NCBI RefSeq assembly: GCF_001278805.1 | Contig: NZ_CP012602.1 | Span: 4,251,501 to 4,315,500 of the forward strand | Reading direction: 5' to 3' | DNA: 64,000 bases | Source of the DNA: Bacillus sp. FJAT-18017 | Lineage (GTDB): Bacteria; Bacillota; Bacilli; Bacillales; Cytobacillaceae | Position numbers and translations under genes: made by a program | Shown: positions 49,850-58,925 of the stretch, piece by piece | Layout: each line of letters opens with the position of its first letter | Position numbering within the stretch: the stretch's first letter is position 1 | The notes under the pieces: model-generated | The model's database searches: none | Told to the model about the DNA's origin: nothing | Seen by the model: the letters and a program-made list of their open reading frames with translations, nothing else

Positions 49850-52063
49850 CTATCTCAATAAATAATCTTTCAATTCTTGGTCAATATCCCACTTTTCGAT
49901 ATGTTCTTTTAGTTTGTCTAGATGACGCTTTGTTTTGTCCAGTTCACCTTTTTGTTCAAAGTGTCGAGCTTGCTTGATTTGGTTGGCTGCTTGTTTATAT
50001 TGGCTGTTTTCAAGTAAATTGTTGTTATTCATGGCTTCAATTTTTGCCTCTATTTTATCTAGTTCAGTACCTTTATTGTTGCTGGTAACTTCGATTTTTA
50101 ATAACTTTGTACGATTTTCAATAGGGGCATAGTAAATGTTCCCGTCTTTTCCTAGTGTAAATGTAATTGTGTTTGTAATATGTTTAAATGCTAATGTAAT
50201 TGGATCAATAACGAATAATTTGTTACCAGCATTGGCATATAAGTATCCATCTTCTGACCATTCTAGATGTACGTTATTCCAGGCACCAATTGCAGGGTTA
50301 GGATCCAAATTGACACTTTTTACGACTTCAAGTGTTTCAGGATCCAAGGCAAAAATAAAACCTGAGGAAGCTCCCCAAATATAGTCATCATAATATCCCA
50401 CTTTTAATTGTCCGATGTGTGTTGGCTTATCAAGACCGTCAATATTGAGTGAAACCTCTTTTGTCTTTTGTTCAGTCTCTACATCAAAGACAAATAATTT
50501 TGCTTCTTCTGCAGTCGGAGTACTTCCTAACCCACCAGTAATGGAAGTAGATCCATAGACTTTTCCGTCTTTAAATACAATATCGTTTACACTCTGGTCT
50601 TGAACAATATTCCTAAAGACTTTATGAGTTTCCCCGTCAAAGACAGTGAGAGCCCCGCCTAATTTACCATATGTCGGGATACTGCCAACAAATAGTTTAC
50701 CATTCCCAGATGTCATCGAATGGAGTCTTTCCTGTTCTTCACCAATTACAAATAGTTTGGTAGGTGCTTGATATGGATTTACCTCTGGATCAATAACTTG
50801 CACACTGCCTTCAGGATATAGGCCAAAATACATTTTTCCATCCATTTCGTACATAACATCAGCTTGACCTAAAGAAATATTCTTAATCTCATTTGTTAGC
50901 GGGTTATATACGGCACCTACAGCTCCCGTCATACCACTCATATAGATTTTATCCTCTGAATAGGTGAAAAATTTATTTGTCACATTAGCTGTTGGCGGAA
51001 CCATTTTCGGATAATTTACAACCTTTTCTGTCTCAATATTAAAAAATACGACATCACCAGAAAACGTAATCGTGGCAAGACTTTTTCCTGGAAGACTTGG
51101 GTTACTCTTTATTTCTACCCAGTCTGCACCGCGAAGGCCGCTCCCATATTCCATTTTGGTTTCATGAACTTGTAGTGTCTCAAGGTTTACATATTTTAGC
51201 TTTCTGTCAGCTACAAAATAAACATTGCTATCAAGCGAATCAGCAACGTGTAGGCCTGTAACATTTGTTAAGACGACATCCAACCATTTTTCTTGTTCGA
51301 TATCATAAATATACATCTTCTTTGAAACAGAGTATCTAGCAAAAATATATCGGTTATCCACGATATTTAAGTCATAAACAAAACCGGATTCATTTAATTC
51401 TTCGGCAATGTCTACTTTTTCACCTGTTTCGACGTTGAGTTTCATAAGCTTGTCATGGCCTGTACCTGCATAAATAAAGCCATAATGATAATCCATGGAA
51501 CGAACATATTCCTGACTTCCTTCGCCAATCATTTTTCCGTAATCATGTAGTTGTCCGGAAGCTTTCTCATATTTAAATACCTTGCCATTTGGGTATGTGC
51601 CAATATAAGCATTGCTATCTTCATCAACTGTTAAAGCCCACAACGAGGATTCTGGAATTTTAGCCAGGGCAGTAATTTCTTTCGTTTCTGGTGAATATCC
51701 CCAAAGATATGGACCACCTGCTACATATACGGTTCCATCAGGTGCAACCTCATGATGCCAGGAGTCATTTGCCCCGTCCATTAAGAGCGTACGCAGCGTT
51801 TCCTTAGTCTCGAGATCAATTACACTAAACTCTGCTGGAACACCTTTTGATGTTGTGTACATGACATAATGTCCATCTTCAATCCCAACAGCACCATCAT
51901 AAATCGTTGTACCACCACTTAAGGGAAAACCAATTTCCTTTGGTTGTGAATATACAGGAAATAGAGGATCATTACCTGCGGCCTGATTTAAAGGAGCAAA
52001 TACCAATACGAATAACGTAAAAGCTAGTATAAATTTTAGGGAAAAGCGTTTTGTTCCACGCAT
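49850..52063 (-). CDS. large secreted beta-propeller protein with C-terminal helical (FIMAH-like) domain
   Basis: The 737-residue protein has a signal peptide (about 1-28, ending NQAAG). A long series of propeller blades with W/Y-G and YVAG-type strands follows, such as SNAYIGTYPNGKVFKYEKAS and FIYAGTGHDKLMKLN. The C-terminal helical region (about 665-737, KQARHFEQKGELDKTKRHLD) fits a FIMAH domain found at the end of secreted polysaccharide-acting enzymes. The substrate is unknown. It is more AT-rich than its neighbours and splits yjcH from yjcG, suggesting acquisition. Confidence 0.75.
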   Translation of the reverse strand: MRGTKRFSLKFILAFTLFVLVFAPLNQAAGNDPLFPVYSQPKEIGFPLSGGTTIYDGAVGIEDGHYVMYTTSKGVPAEFSVIDLETKETLRTLLMDGANDSWHHEVAPDGTVYVAGGPYLWGYSPETKEITALAKIPESSLWALTVDEDSNAYIGTYPNGKVFKYEKASGQLHDYGKMIGEGSQEYVRSMDYHYGFIYAGTGHDKLMKLNVETGEKVDIAEELNESGFVYDLNIVDNRYIFARYSVSKKMYIYDIEQEKWLDVVLTNVTGLHVADSLDSNVYFVADRKLKYVNLETLQVHETKMEYGSGLRGADWVEIKSNPSLPGKSLATITFSGDVVFFNIETEKVVNYPKMVPPTANVTNKFFTYSEDKIYMSGMTGAVGAVYNPLTNEIKNISLGQADVMYEMDGKMYFGLYPEGSVQVIDPEVNPYQAPTKLFVIGEEQERLHSMTSGNGKLFVGSIPTYGKLGGALTVFDGETHKVFRNIVQDQSVNDIVFKDGKVYGSTSITGGLGSTPTAEEAKLFVFDVETEQKTKEVSLNIDGLDKPTHIGQLKVGYYDDYIWGASSGFIFALDPETLEVVKSVNLDPNPAIGAWNNVHLEWSEDGYLYANAGNKLFVIDPITLAFKHITNTITFTLGKDGNIYYAPIENRTKLLKIEVTSNNKGTELDKIEAKIEAMNNNNLLENSQYKQAANQIKQARHFEQKGELDKTKRHLDKLKEHIEKWDIDQELKDYLLR

Positions 52064-52581
52064 TCCTTATCCACCTCCAATGTATTTTACAAACATCAAC
52101 TTCCATTCTTGCAATAAGCTATGCTGAATTAACAGTTAAACAGAAATATAAATGTATGCGCTTTCAATAAATTTCGCTCACCTCCAGTAAAAACAAAATA
52201 GTCCTCTTCATAGAAAATTCACAATTCACTACCACGTATATTTTAATCATTAAAACAGCGATTGTAAGGACGAGAAAGTGACTTTAAAGACGATAAAATG
52301 TCTAAATATAACATTTAGGTCTTTCGGTTTATAGGGGATTGGGACAAATTTCCTAATAAGTAGCAAAATAAAATATGGAGAGGTGGTGGCAAAAATATGC
52401 TTTTTACCAACGGATGAAAAACACTTATGATGCAATGAAAACAGTTATATGTTGGGAAAATTATTTAACTTTTGTAAAAAGCTACTTGAAATTATATTTT
52501 CCATGGTACATTTGCTATAATATTCAGAAAGACAAATACCATGGGCTAAATGAAGCTTCATGGAACTTGGAGGTAGGTCGT
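52064..52581. promoter_or_regulatory. intergenic region with extended -10 promoter for yjcG-yjcF
   Basis: This is a 518-bp AT-rich gap. TTTGCTATAAT (-10 at 52516-52521, with TGn extension) lies 61 bp before yjcG. An open frame runs in phase with yjcG from 52375 but crosses this promoter and has no good ribosome binding site, so I leave it out. Nothing else is recognised. Confidence 0.5.
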
Positions 52582-53100
52582 ATGAGATTCGGAGTTGTAC
52601 TTTTTCCATCTAAAAAGCTTCAGGATTGGGTAAATCAATACCGCAAGCGGTATGACCCTCATTATGCCTTGATTGCCCCACATCTTACACTGGTCCATGC
52701 GTTCGAGGCATCGGAAGAAGAGGCAAATTCACTGGCTGCAAAGCTTCGCGATGCTGCAAGGCAGCACAACCCGTTCACAATCAGGACATCCAAGATTAGC
52801 TCCTTCCATCCTGTTAACAATGTTATTTACGTAAAAATAGAGCCTGATGAAAAAATCGAAGCTCTTCATAAGGGACTTAACGAAATTACTGGCGCGCCAG
52901 GGATGCAATTTGCATTTGTCCCGCACATCACGATTGGCCAGAAGCTATCAGATGCTGAACATTCAGACGTATATGGTTCAGTAAAAATGCAAGGTATTAC
53001 TCATGAAGAAGAAATTGACCGTTTCCATCTCCTCTATCAGCTTGAGAACGGACAGTGGACGGTTTATGAAACATTCCGGTTAGGAAAGGAAGCAGAATAA
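52582..53100 (+). CDS. yjcG: 2',5'-RNA ligase-like phosphoesterase YjcG
   Basis: The 172-residue protein carries both 2H phosphoesterase motifs, HLTLVHAF near residue 35 and HITIGQKL near 115, and closely fits YjcG (LFPSKKLQDWVNQYRKRYDP). 2H enzymes act on 2',5' or cyclic phosphodiesters; the substrate of YjcG is unknown. GGAGGTAGGTCGT precedes ATG 52582. It lies 3 bp upstream of yjcF, forming an operon. Confidence 0.92.
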   Translation: MRFGVVLFPSKKLQDWVNQYRKRYDPHYALIAPHLTLVHAFEASEEEANSLAAKLRDAARQHNPFTIRTSKISSFHPVNNVIYVKIEPDEKIEALHKGLNEITGAPGMQFAFVPHITIGQKLSDAEHSDVYGSVKMQGITHEEEIDRFHLLYQLENGQWTVYETFRLGKEAE

Positions 53101-53103
53101 AGC

Positions 53104-53526
53104 ATGGATGTCGTTTTAGTCAGCAATGAAAGGGAAAGGCAAGATGCCTTTTCCGTCAGAAGAACGGTTTTTATTGAGGAACAACATGTTCCGGAAGAGG
53201 AAGAAATCGATCAGTACGAGGACATATGCGCCCATTTTGTCCTTTATGATGGGACAAAGCCTGTTGGAGCGGGGCGATTTCGGGTGATTGACGGCTATGG
53301 GAAAGTACAGCGAATTTGCGTGTTGCAGGAGGCCCGCGGCACAGGAGCCGGGTCTGCGATTATGAATAAAATCGAGGAATATGCTAAAAGCCAGGGTGTA
53401 TCGAAGCTAAAACTGGATGCCCAAGTTCACGCTATCCCGTTCTATTCCAGGCTCGCCTATGAAGTCGTATCTGAAGAATTCCTGGATGCGGGTATCACTC
53501 ATAAAACGATGATGAAAACAATCTAG
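53104..53526 (+). CDS. yjcF: GNAT acetyltransferase YjcF
   Basis: This 140-residue acetyltransferase has VRRTVFIEEQHVPEEEEID, the CoA loop EARGTGAGSAIMNKIEEYA and the FYSRLAYEVVSEEFLDAGI tail, matching YjcF. It directly follows yjcG (3 bp gap). The substrate is unknown. Confidence 0.9.
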   Translation: MDVVLVSNERERQDAFSVRRTVFIEEQHVPEEEEIDQYEDICAHFVLYDGTKPVGAGRFRVIDGYGKVQRICVLQEARGTGAGSAIMNKIEEYAKSQGVSKLKLDAQVHAIPFYSRLAYEVVSEEFLDAGITHKTMMKTI

Positions 53527-53528
53527 CA

Positions 53529-53567
53529 AAAAGCTCTAGCCTGTCCAACAAGGCTGGAGTTTTTTTG
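53529..53567 (+). terminator. terminator of yjcG-yjcF
   Basis: AGCTCTAGCCT and AGGCTGGAGTT pair, followed by a T run. Confidence 0.75.
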
Positions 53568-53629
53568 ATTCACGTTTACCTGAAATGCCGACTCTTACTG
53601 ATATTAGATTCCACGCACCTAATATTAAT

Positions 53630-53735
53630 TCTAGTTCCGTCTAGTAAACCTTTTTTCTAGACAAATCTCACTGGGACGGCCTTAGTTCGCCGAGAAAATC
53701 TCTTTTACTAGACGAATTTCACTGCGATATTGATA
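53630..53735. repeat. two degenerate units of the array C family
   Basis: AGTTCCGTCTAG at 53633 and AGTTCGCCGAG at 53684 start two units 51 bp apart. Each is followed by a T/A-rich loop and a CTAGAC arm. The same family forms the array at 57649-57880. Confidence 0.6.
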
Positions 53736-53823
53736 TAGAACTGGGAAATTCGAAACTTTCGGGAGGCCCTGTTCTCTGGTATGATAGTGATTGTGTACTT
53801 TTTACTAGATATGGGGATATGTT

Positions 53824-56112
53824 ATGAAATCAGCGCTCTTCCAAAATAGCACAGTCCATTTGGATACACTTGGACGTGACCGTTATCAGCATTATTATCT
53901 TTCAGGCAGGAATGGCCAGTTGTCTTGCCCTTCCTGCCTTGAGCCGGTTCGACTCTATCTCGGAATAGAAAAGGAACCGCATTTTTATCATATATATCAT
54001 CCTGCAAAAGAATGCCCGGAGGCTCCTGCCGTTCAGGAAGCCAGCCATACTGGTGAGACAGAGTCACATGGCTTCAGGCTACCGAAAGGCCGGGCAATCG
54101 GAACAGTAACTGCCACATTGGGCTTCCAGGCCGCGCAAGCCCTGGCAATCAGCACCAGATCAAAGGTGGAAACCATCCCAACACTCGAGAATCCTCACGA
54201 CTACATAAAGCTTCTAGAAGCGGAAGGATTCACTCTGGATGGTAACCAGGCAGCCGCGGTTACGCAAACCGAAGGGCCAATTCTCGTCCTTGCAGGAGCC
54301 GGGAGCGGAAAGACACGTGTACTGACGGCCAGAACTGCTTATATGATGGACGTTGGCGGGATCGATCCTTCTGAAATCATGCTGGTTACCTTTACGACAA
54401 AAGCCGCACAGGAAATGAAATCGCGCCTGCTTCGGTATCCAAACATGAGGAGCGAAAGACTCTCAAAGCTAGTTTCAGGGACATTCCACAGTATCTTTTA
54501 CCGGATCCTAATGCATGCCGATGGCGGGAAATGGCGGCAGGACAAGCTGTTGAAAAAGGAATGGCAGCGCGAAAAAATCGTTAAGGACTCCGGCCGGGAA
54601 CTCGGCTTTTCCGAAAAGGATTATGCTTATGACCTGGCACTTCAGCAAATCGGCTTTTGGAAAAATTCGCTGCTGTTGCCTAAGGATGTCAAGGCTGAGT
54701 CCGACTGGGAAGAAACAGCATTGCTCCTTTATGAACGCTATGAGCAATTCAAGCAGATTCAAGGCTTGTTCGATTTTGATGATATGCTGACCGGCTGCCA
54801 TGAGCTATTCCAGTCTAGACCGGAAATCCTTCAAATGTACCAGGAACGATTTCATTATTTCCTGATTGATGAGTTTCAGGATATTAACAAAGTCCAGTAT
54901 GAGTTAATTAAGATGTTATCTGCCCGATCAAAAAATGTTTGTGCAGTTGGCGATGATGACCAGACGATCTATTCGTTCCGAGGGAGCTCCCCGGAATTCC
55001 TGCTTAATTTTGAAAGTGACTTTCCTGGAACAAGACTGATTCTGCTCAATCAAAATTACCGGTCCTCGCATGAAATCGTTGCTGCTGCAAACAGGATTAT
55101 TTCCTATAATAAAAAACGGCGAAGGAAAGAAATGGCCGCAAATATGTCTATCGGACTTCCGCCAGTCGTCTTCTTCCCTCATGATGAGGAAGAAGAGGCC
55201 ACGATGATTGTGACGGATATTCAAGAGAAAATTGCTTCTGGTGCCGACCCAAGTGAATTTGCCATCCTTTACAGGACACATGCCGGATCGCGGGCGGTTT
55301 TTGAAAGGCTTGCTTCCTCAAATCTGCCGTTCAGAATCGAGCAGGATGCGGAGTCTTTTTACGAAAGGCGCACAGTTAAAACCGTTCTTGGGTTTCTCAA
55401 GCTTGCCGTGGATGAAGATGATATCGGGGCCGTCGCGGCCATCCTTCCTGCCCTGTTTTTAAAGCAGGAGGTTCTAAATGATATAAAGGCAGCCAGCATC
55501 CTTGATGATTGCAGTGCGCTTGAGGCGCTAGGCAAGGTAAAAACGGCACATGCCTTTCAGATGAAAAAACTCAAAACTGCAGTAACTGCAATTAAAGGAA
55601 TGAAGGGTATCTCTCCATTCACTGCGATCGAGCGGATTGAAAAAGACCTTGGGTTCCTTGACTATCTTAAGAAACGCGGCAGTGAAGGCAACAAACTCGA
55701 AAAAGGTTCGGATGATGTCAAAGACCTTAAAGTTGCCGCTAAGAGCTTTGGGAACATTCATGCCCTGCTTGAACATGCAGACCACATGACAGCGATGAAC
55801 AAGGAAATTAAGAGCCTCAGCAAGCATTTCGCAAGTTCGATTACCTTGAGCACGATTCACCGCGCCAAAGGCCTTGAATACAAAAACGTCTATATTATTG
55901 GTGCTGTCGATGGAAGCCTGCCTCATGACTATGCTTTGGAAAGCCTTCGAAATGGGGATTCCGCTCCACTCGAAGAGGAAAGGCGCCTCTTTTATGTCGC
56001 GATTACCCGAGCGATGGAACGGCTATATATCTCAGTTCCGTCCATGCGCCGTAACCGGAGTGCTCATCCGACTCGGTTCTTGACTCCAGTGAGAAATGAT
56101 TTGAAGAATTAA
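53824..56112 (+). CDS. yjcD: UvrD/Rep-family DNA helicase YjcD
   Basis: The 762-residue helicase has an N-terminal zinc-finger-like module (Cys35-x2-Cys38 ... His59, Cys64) and then SF1A helicase motifs: AGAGSGKT (157-164), DEFQDIN, GDDDQTIYSFRG, NYRSS, and near the end STIHRAKGLEYKNV and VAITRA. It matches YjcD of B. subtilis and sits in the same yjc neighbourhood. Its role in repair or recombination is inferred from the family. GGGGATATG precedes the ATG. Confidence 0.92.
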   Translation: MKSALFQNSTVHLDTLGRDRYQHYYLSGRNGQLSCPSCLEPVRLYLGIEKEPHFYHIYHPAKECPEAPAVQEASHTGETESHGFRLPKGRAIGTVTATLGFQAAQALAISTRSKVETIPTLENPHDYIKLLEAEGFTLDGNQAAAVTQTEGPILVLAGAGSGKTRVLTARTAYMMDVGGIDPSEIMLVTFTTKAAQEMKSRLLRYPNMRSERLSKLVSGTFHSIFYRILMHADGGKWRQDKLLKKEWQREKIVKDSGRELGFSEKDYAYDLALQQIGFWKNSLLLPKDVKAESDWEETALLLYERYEQFKQIQGLFDFDDMLTGCHELFQSRPEILQMYQERFHYFLIDEFQDINKVQYELIKMLSARSKNVCAVGDDDQTIYSFRGSSPEFLLNFESDFPGTRLILLNQNYRSSHEIVAAANRIISYNKKRRRKEMAANMSIGLPPVVFFPHDEEEEATMIVTDIQEKIASGADPSEFAILYRTHAGSRAVFERLASSNLPFRIEQDAESFYERRTVKTVLGFLKLAVDEDDIGAVAAILPALFLKQEVLNDIKAASILDDCSALEALGKVKTAHAFQMKKLKTAVTAIKGMKGISPFTAIERIEKDLGFLDYLKKRGSEGNKLEKGSDDVKDLKVAAKSFGNIHALLEHADHMTAMNKEIKSLSKHFASSITLSTIHRAKGLEYKNVYIIGAVDGSLPHDYALESLRNGDSAPLEEERRLFYVAITRAMERLYISVPSMRRNRSAHPTRFLTPVRNDLKN

Positions 56113-56117
56113 AAAGA

Positions 56118-56155
56118 GAAGGGGACGCCTGCATCGCAGTGTGTCCCTTTTATCG
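56118..56155. terminator. convergent terminator after yjcD
   Basis: AAGGGGAC pairs with GTGTCCCTT, followed by TTATC. Confidence 0.65.
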
Positions 56156-56156
56156 T

Positions 56157-57017
56157 TTATTTTGAAGTCTTCCAGCTAACGATGTATTCTGTTTGCCCGT
56201 TCGGAACATCAAAACCAGGTTGTTCTTTCACCCATTTGCCGTTAATTTTTAATTCCTTGCAGGCTAGCTCAAACTGGCACATCGCAATGCCTATATCGAG
56301 AAGCTGCATATCATAACCAAGTGATGTGCTATAGTTGGGTGTATGCTCAATATAGAAATGGCATGTCTTCCGGTCCTCCGAAACAGCGATTCTCCATGGC
56401 TGCTTGTTGGAGGCAGACGGGCCCAGCCTGACCATTTCAATTGGTGTTTCTAGAAGGCCTGCCGTTTCCCTTACTAAAGGGGTTTTCAAATCGCCATCAT
56501 AAAATAACTTATCCCATGGCTTTTTGTTATCTGCTTTGACTACGGCACGGACGGCTTTATCAAACAGACGCTGTTTTTCCTTTGGATAGCCGATTGGCGT
56601 CACACAAGGGATGAACTCTTCCGATGATATTGACAGCTCCTTTTCAAAGGAATTCCGGCTGAACGTCCCGCCCATCCAGCAGGTCCCCATTCCCAGTCCG
56701 CCTACATGGATGACTAGCTTATGAAAACAATAGCCAAAGTCGATTAAATCGTCTTTTTCATTTTTACAAATTCCAACAAGATAAGCGCTTGGGTTTTTTA
56801 TAAATCCGTATGTACCAACCTTAAAACCTTTATCCGTTACGTTGTTGGATACGCCTACGAATTCAGCCCTGCCTGTTTTCCAAAAAGGGCCTGTAAAGTT
56901 CCGCTCGCTGCCGATATACTCAAGTATGCTTTGAATATGCTGTTCTTCCATGGAATCTGTACTGAATGTCCGTATTGACTGTCTTTTTTGCATGATTTCT
57001 ATTACACTATCTTGCAT
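56157..57017 (-). CDS. nitroreductase family protein
   Basis: The 286-residue protein begins with RQSIRTFSTDSM, the FMN-phosphate-binding Arg-Arg/Ser motif of nitroreductases, and has GLGMGTCWMGG and a second half containing RLGPSASNKQPWRIAV, as in the duplicated or putative TM nitroreductase group. It probably binds FMN and reduces nitro compounds or quinones. Its start overlaps the end of the broken acetyltransferase gene, so the two were one transcript. Confidence 0.85.
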   Translation of the reverse strand: MQDSVIEIMQKRQSIRTFSTDSMEEQHIQSILEYIGSERNFTGPFWKTGRAEFVGVSNNVTDKGFKVGTYGFIKNPSAYLVGICKNEKDDLIDFGYCFHKLVIHVGGLGMGTCWMGGTFSRNSFEKELSISSEEFIPCVTPIGYPKEKQRLFDKAVRAVVKADNKKPWDKLFYDGDLKTPLVRETAGLLETPIEMVRLGPSASNKQPWRIAVSEDRKTCHFYIEHTPNYSTSLGYDMQLLDIGIAMCQFELACKELKINGKWVKEQPGFDVPNGQTEYIVSWKTSK

Positions 57018-57549
57018 CGAACCACTCCTTGAGAGTTATTCTCCAAACCATATGGTCCTGCCCTTCTCCCCAATAATCCTTAATCCAATAATCAGGCAGC
57101 CCAAACTTCCTTTTCCAAATTTGCTGGGCACTTTCATACCCGCTGTCCAGGCAGAACTCCGTTAGCCCTATGTTTTTCAGGTGTTTCATCATTGCTTCCA
57201 ACAGTCTGTTTCCAATACCTTTATCCTGGTAATCAGGATGGACAAAAACCGTTCCAACTTCCACTAGTTAATTTAGTGTACCATTGGTGAGTTCATTGAT
57301 TAAATTGCTCGAAGGCCCATATTCAATAGTACCGATTATAGTACTTTTCTCCACGGCAATCAGGAAATGCCGATCGGATCCGTCACTGGTTAAATCCGCT
57401 TCAAGGTACGCTTTCTTGGTTTCTATTTCCTTTTCCATATCATAAACAAGCTCACTTATCCCGTTTTTCTCAAACGTGTCTGTGATGACAGTCCGGAAAA
57501 AATGGTTTGTTGCCTCTCTATCATCCAGTTTAGGCCTTCTGATTTCCAT
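57007..57549 (-). pseudogene. GNAT acetyltransferase interrupted by an in-frame stop
   Basis: Two frames in the same phase (57549-57268 and 57264-57007) join across a TAA at 57268-57270. The N-terminal part starts MEIRRPKLDDREATNHFF and ends INELTNGTLN. The C-terminal part continues LVEVGTVFVHPDYQDKGIGN with the CoA loop. Together they make one normal GNAT protein of about 180 residues. A single base change would restore it, so this is a recent nonsense mutation, a sequencing error, or a gene split into two products (a GTG at 57264 could restart). Confidence 0.75.
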
Positions 57550-57644
57550 TCGCTTCCCCCTAATATTATCTTCATTTTTAAAAGGCTGTTAATTAAATTA
57601 TGCAGCTCGAAGCATTTTTTTCAAAATTTAACCTCTCTTCCATT

Positions 57645-57885
57645 CGAGGTTCCGTCTAGAAAAATGATTTACTTAACGTTAGTGTGCTTGGGAGGATGAG
57701 TTCCGTCTAGAAAAATTGGATTTACTCGACGAAACCGCATTGGGGATTGCGAGTTACGTCGAGAAAAAGGGGTTTACTCGACGTAACCGTGTTCGGGATT
57801 GCGAGTTCCGTCTAGAAAAATGGATTTACTCGACGAAACCGTGCTTGGGATGACAAGTTTCGTCTAGAAAAACATTATTCCTCAA
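57645..57885. repeat. tandem array C, 52-bp units
   Basis: Five units start at 57649, 57700, 57753, 57805 and 57857 (51-53 bp apart). Each has GTTCCGTCTAG, an A-rich loop, CTCGACGAAAC and a spacer CGTGCTTGGGATTGCGA. In the third unit both arms change together to GTTACGTCGAG/CTCGACGTAAC. The array lies between the broken GNAT gene and the end of spoVIF. Confidence 0.85.
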
Positions 57886-57927
57886 TCCGTCGGTCACGGA
57901 TAAGGCTTCTCTGTTATCAAGAATACG

Positions 57928-57966
57928 CAAAAAGTCCGGCCCAGGGGGAGTTGAGGCCGGACTTTT
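57928..57966 (-). terminator. terminator of spoVIF
   Basis: AAAAAGTCCGGCC and GGCCGGACTTTT pair. Confidence 0.85.
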
Positions 57967-57967
57967 C

Positions 57968-58222
57968 CTATTTTTTATTCAGCATGTTCGAGAGGGTATT
58001 GAAATCAAGCTGCTTTCCATCCTTGACGATCGACTGAACGATTTTGTCCTCGGTTTCTTTGTTAACCGGTTTGTTGGCAATTTTGGAAACGCGCTGGATG
58101 ACGCCGCGGACTGTTCTTTCGTCCTTAAAATTCGCATTTTGCAGGGACGCGGCAAGATCAAAAATATCCTTCATGTTCACGCCGGTCTTTTTTTCAAGGT
58201 TTTTAAAAAATCCGTTATCCAT
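57968..58222 (-). CDS. spoVIF: stage VI sporulation protein F
   Basis: The 84-residue protein begins MDNGFFKNLEKKTGVNMKDI and contains DERTVRGVIQRVSKIANKPV, matching SpoVIF (YjcC). SpoVIF is a sigma-K-dependent factor needed for late spore coat assembly and stabilises the coat regulator GerR. It sits in the sporulation cluster in conserved order with yjcA and yjcD. GGAGCGTGACAATTG precedes the start. Confidence 0.92.
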   Translation of the reverse strand: MDNGFFKNLEKKTGVNMKDIFDLAASLQNANFKDERTVRGVIQRVSKIANKPVNKETEDKIVQSIVKDGKQLDFNTLSNMLNKK

Positions 58223-58305
58223 TCAATTGTCACGCTCCTTCATAGGCTACTCTTATAGTATGAAGGGGCAAGGAATTGGTGAAGAAACTTTAAAGCAAAA
58301 CGGAA

Positions 58306-58343
58306 AAAGGCCAGGCCGGGGCATTTCCCGACCAGGCCTTTAT
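58306..58343 (-). terminator. terminator of the YjcZ-type gene
   Basis: AAAGGCCTGG and CCAGGCCTTT-type arms pair around an inner CGGG/CCCG. Confidence 0.75.
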
Positions 58344-58351
58344 CTTCTATC

Positions 58352-58474
58352 TTAATAGAAGGAAGCTCCAACGATAATCAATAGAATGAACAATACAACG
58401 ATTAAAACAAAAGTTGATCCGTAGCCGCCGCCACCGCCGTAGCCGCCTCCGTATCCGTAACCACCGAAGCACAT
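58352..58474 (-). CDS. yjcZ: YjcZ-family sporulation peptide (40 residues)
   Basis: This short frame encodes a Gly/Tyr-rich head ([17 protein letters not shown]) followed by one hydrophobic helix [19 protein letters not shown], exactly the YjcZ family layout. GAGGTGAAACGGT precedes the ATG. These peptides are made during sporulation and associate with the spore; their function is unknown. Confidence 0.92.
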   Translation of the reverse strand: MCFGGYGYGGGYGGGGGYGSTFVLIVVLFILLIIVGASFY

Positions 58475-58567
58475 ACCGTTTCACCTCACTTTTCTTCTTT
58501 CACCATTAATGTATGTGATGGGAAGAAAAAGTGTATAGGCCCTCTCCCAGCCAGGAAAAACTTTTGC

Positions 58568-58924
58568 TTATCCCTTTGGCTTGAAAATCAATGCCCCGAT
58601 GAAACCGAAAATGATTGCAGCGGAAATTCCAGAGCTAGTTACCTCGAACATTCCCGTCAGCACTCCAACAAGCCCATGCTGCTCAGCTTCCTGAAGGGCT
58701 CCGTGTACAAGCGAGTTTCCAAAGCTGGTAATCGGGACCGATGCTCCAGCACCTGCGAAATCCATGAACGGCTCGTAAAGGCCAAAACCATCAAGAATTG
58801 CGCCAATGACGACCATTGCGCTTAGCATATGCCCTGGTGTTACTTTTCCAATATCGATTATTAGCTGGCCGATTACACAAATCGCCCCACCTACAACAAA
58901 TGCCCAAAAGAACATGGCAAGCAT
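58568..58924 (-). CDS. spoVAE: stage V sporulation protein AE (SpoVAEb)
   Basis: The 118-residue membrane protein begins [20 protein letters not shown] and contains [20 protein letters not shown], the SpoVAEb signature shared with SpoVAC. It is the third gene of spoVAC-spoVAD-spoVAEb, whose products form the channel that loads dipicolinic acid into spores and releases it at germination. GGGAGGGAATAGG precedes ATG 58924; the frame upstream overlaps spoVAD and is not used. Confidence 0.93.
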   Translation of the reverse strand: MLAMFFWAFVVGGAICVIGQLIIDIGKVTPGHMLSAMVVIGAILDGFGLYEPFMDFAGAGASVPITSFGNSLVHGALQEAEQHGLVGVLTGMFEVTSSGISAAIIFGFIGALIFKPKG

Positions 58925-58925
58925 C

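Noticed and set aside
52375..52581. N-terminal extension of yjcG to 52375
   Set aside because: It crosses an extended -10 promoter and lacks a ribosome binding site, while ATG 52582 has a perfect GGAGG and gives the normal family start.
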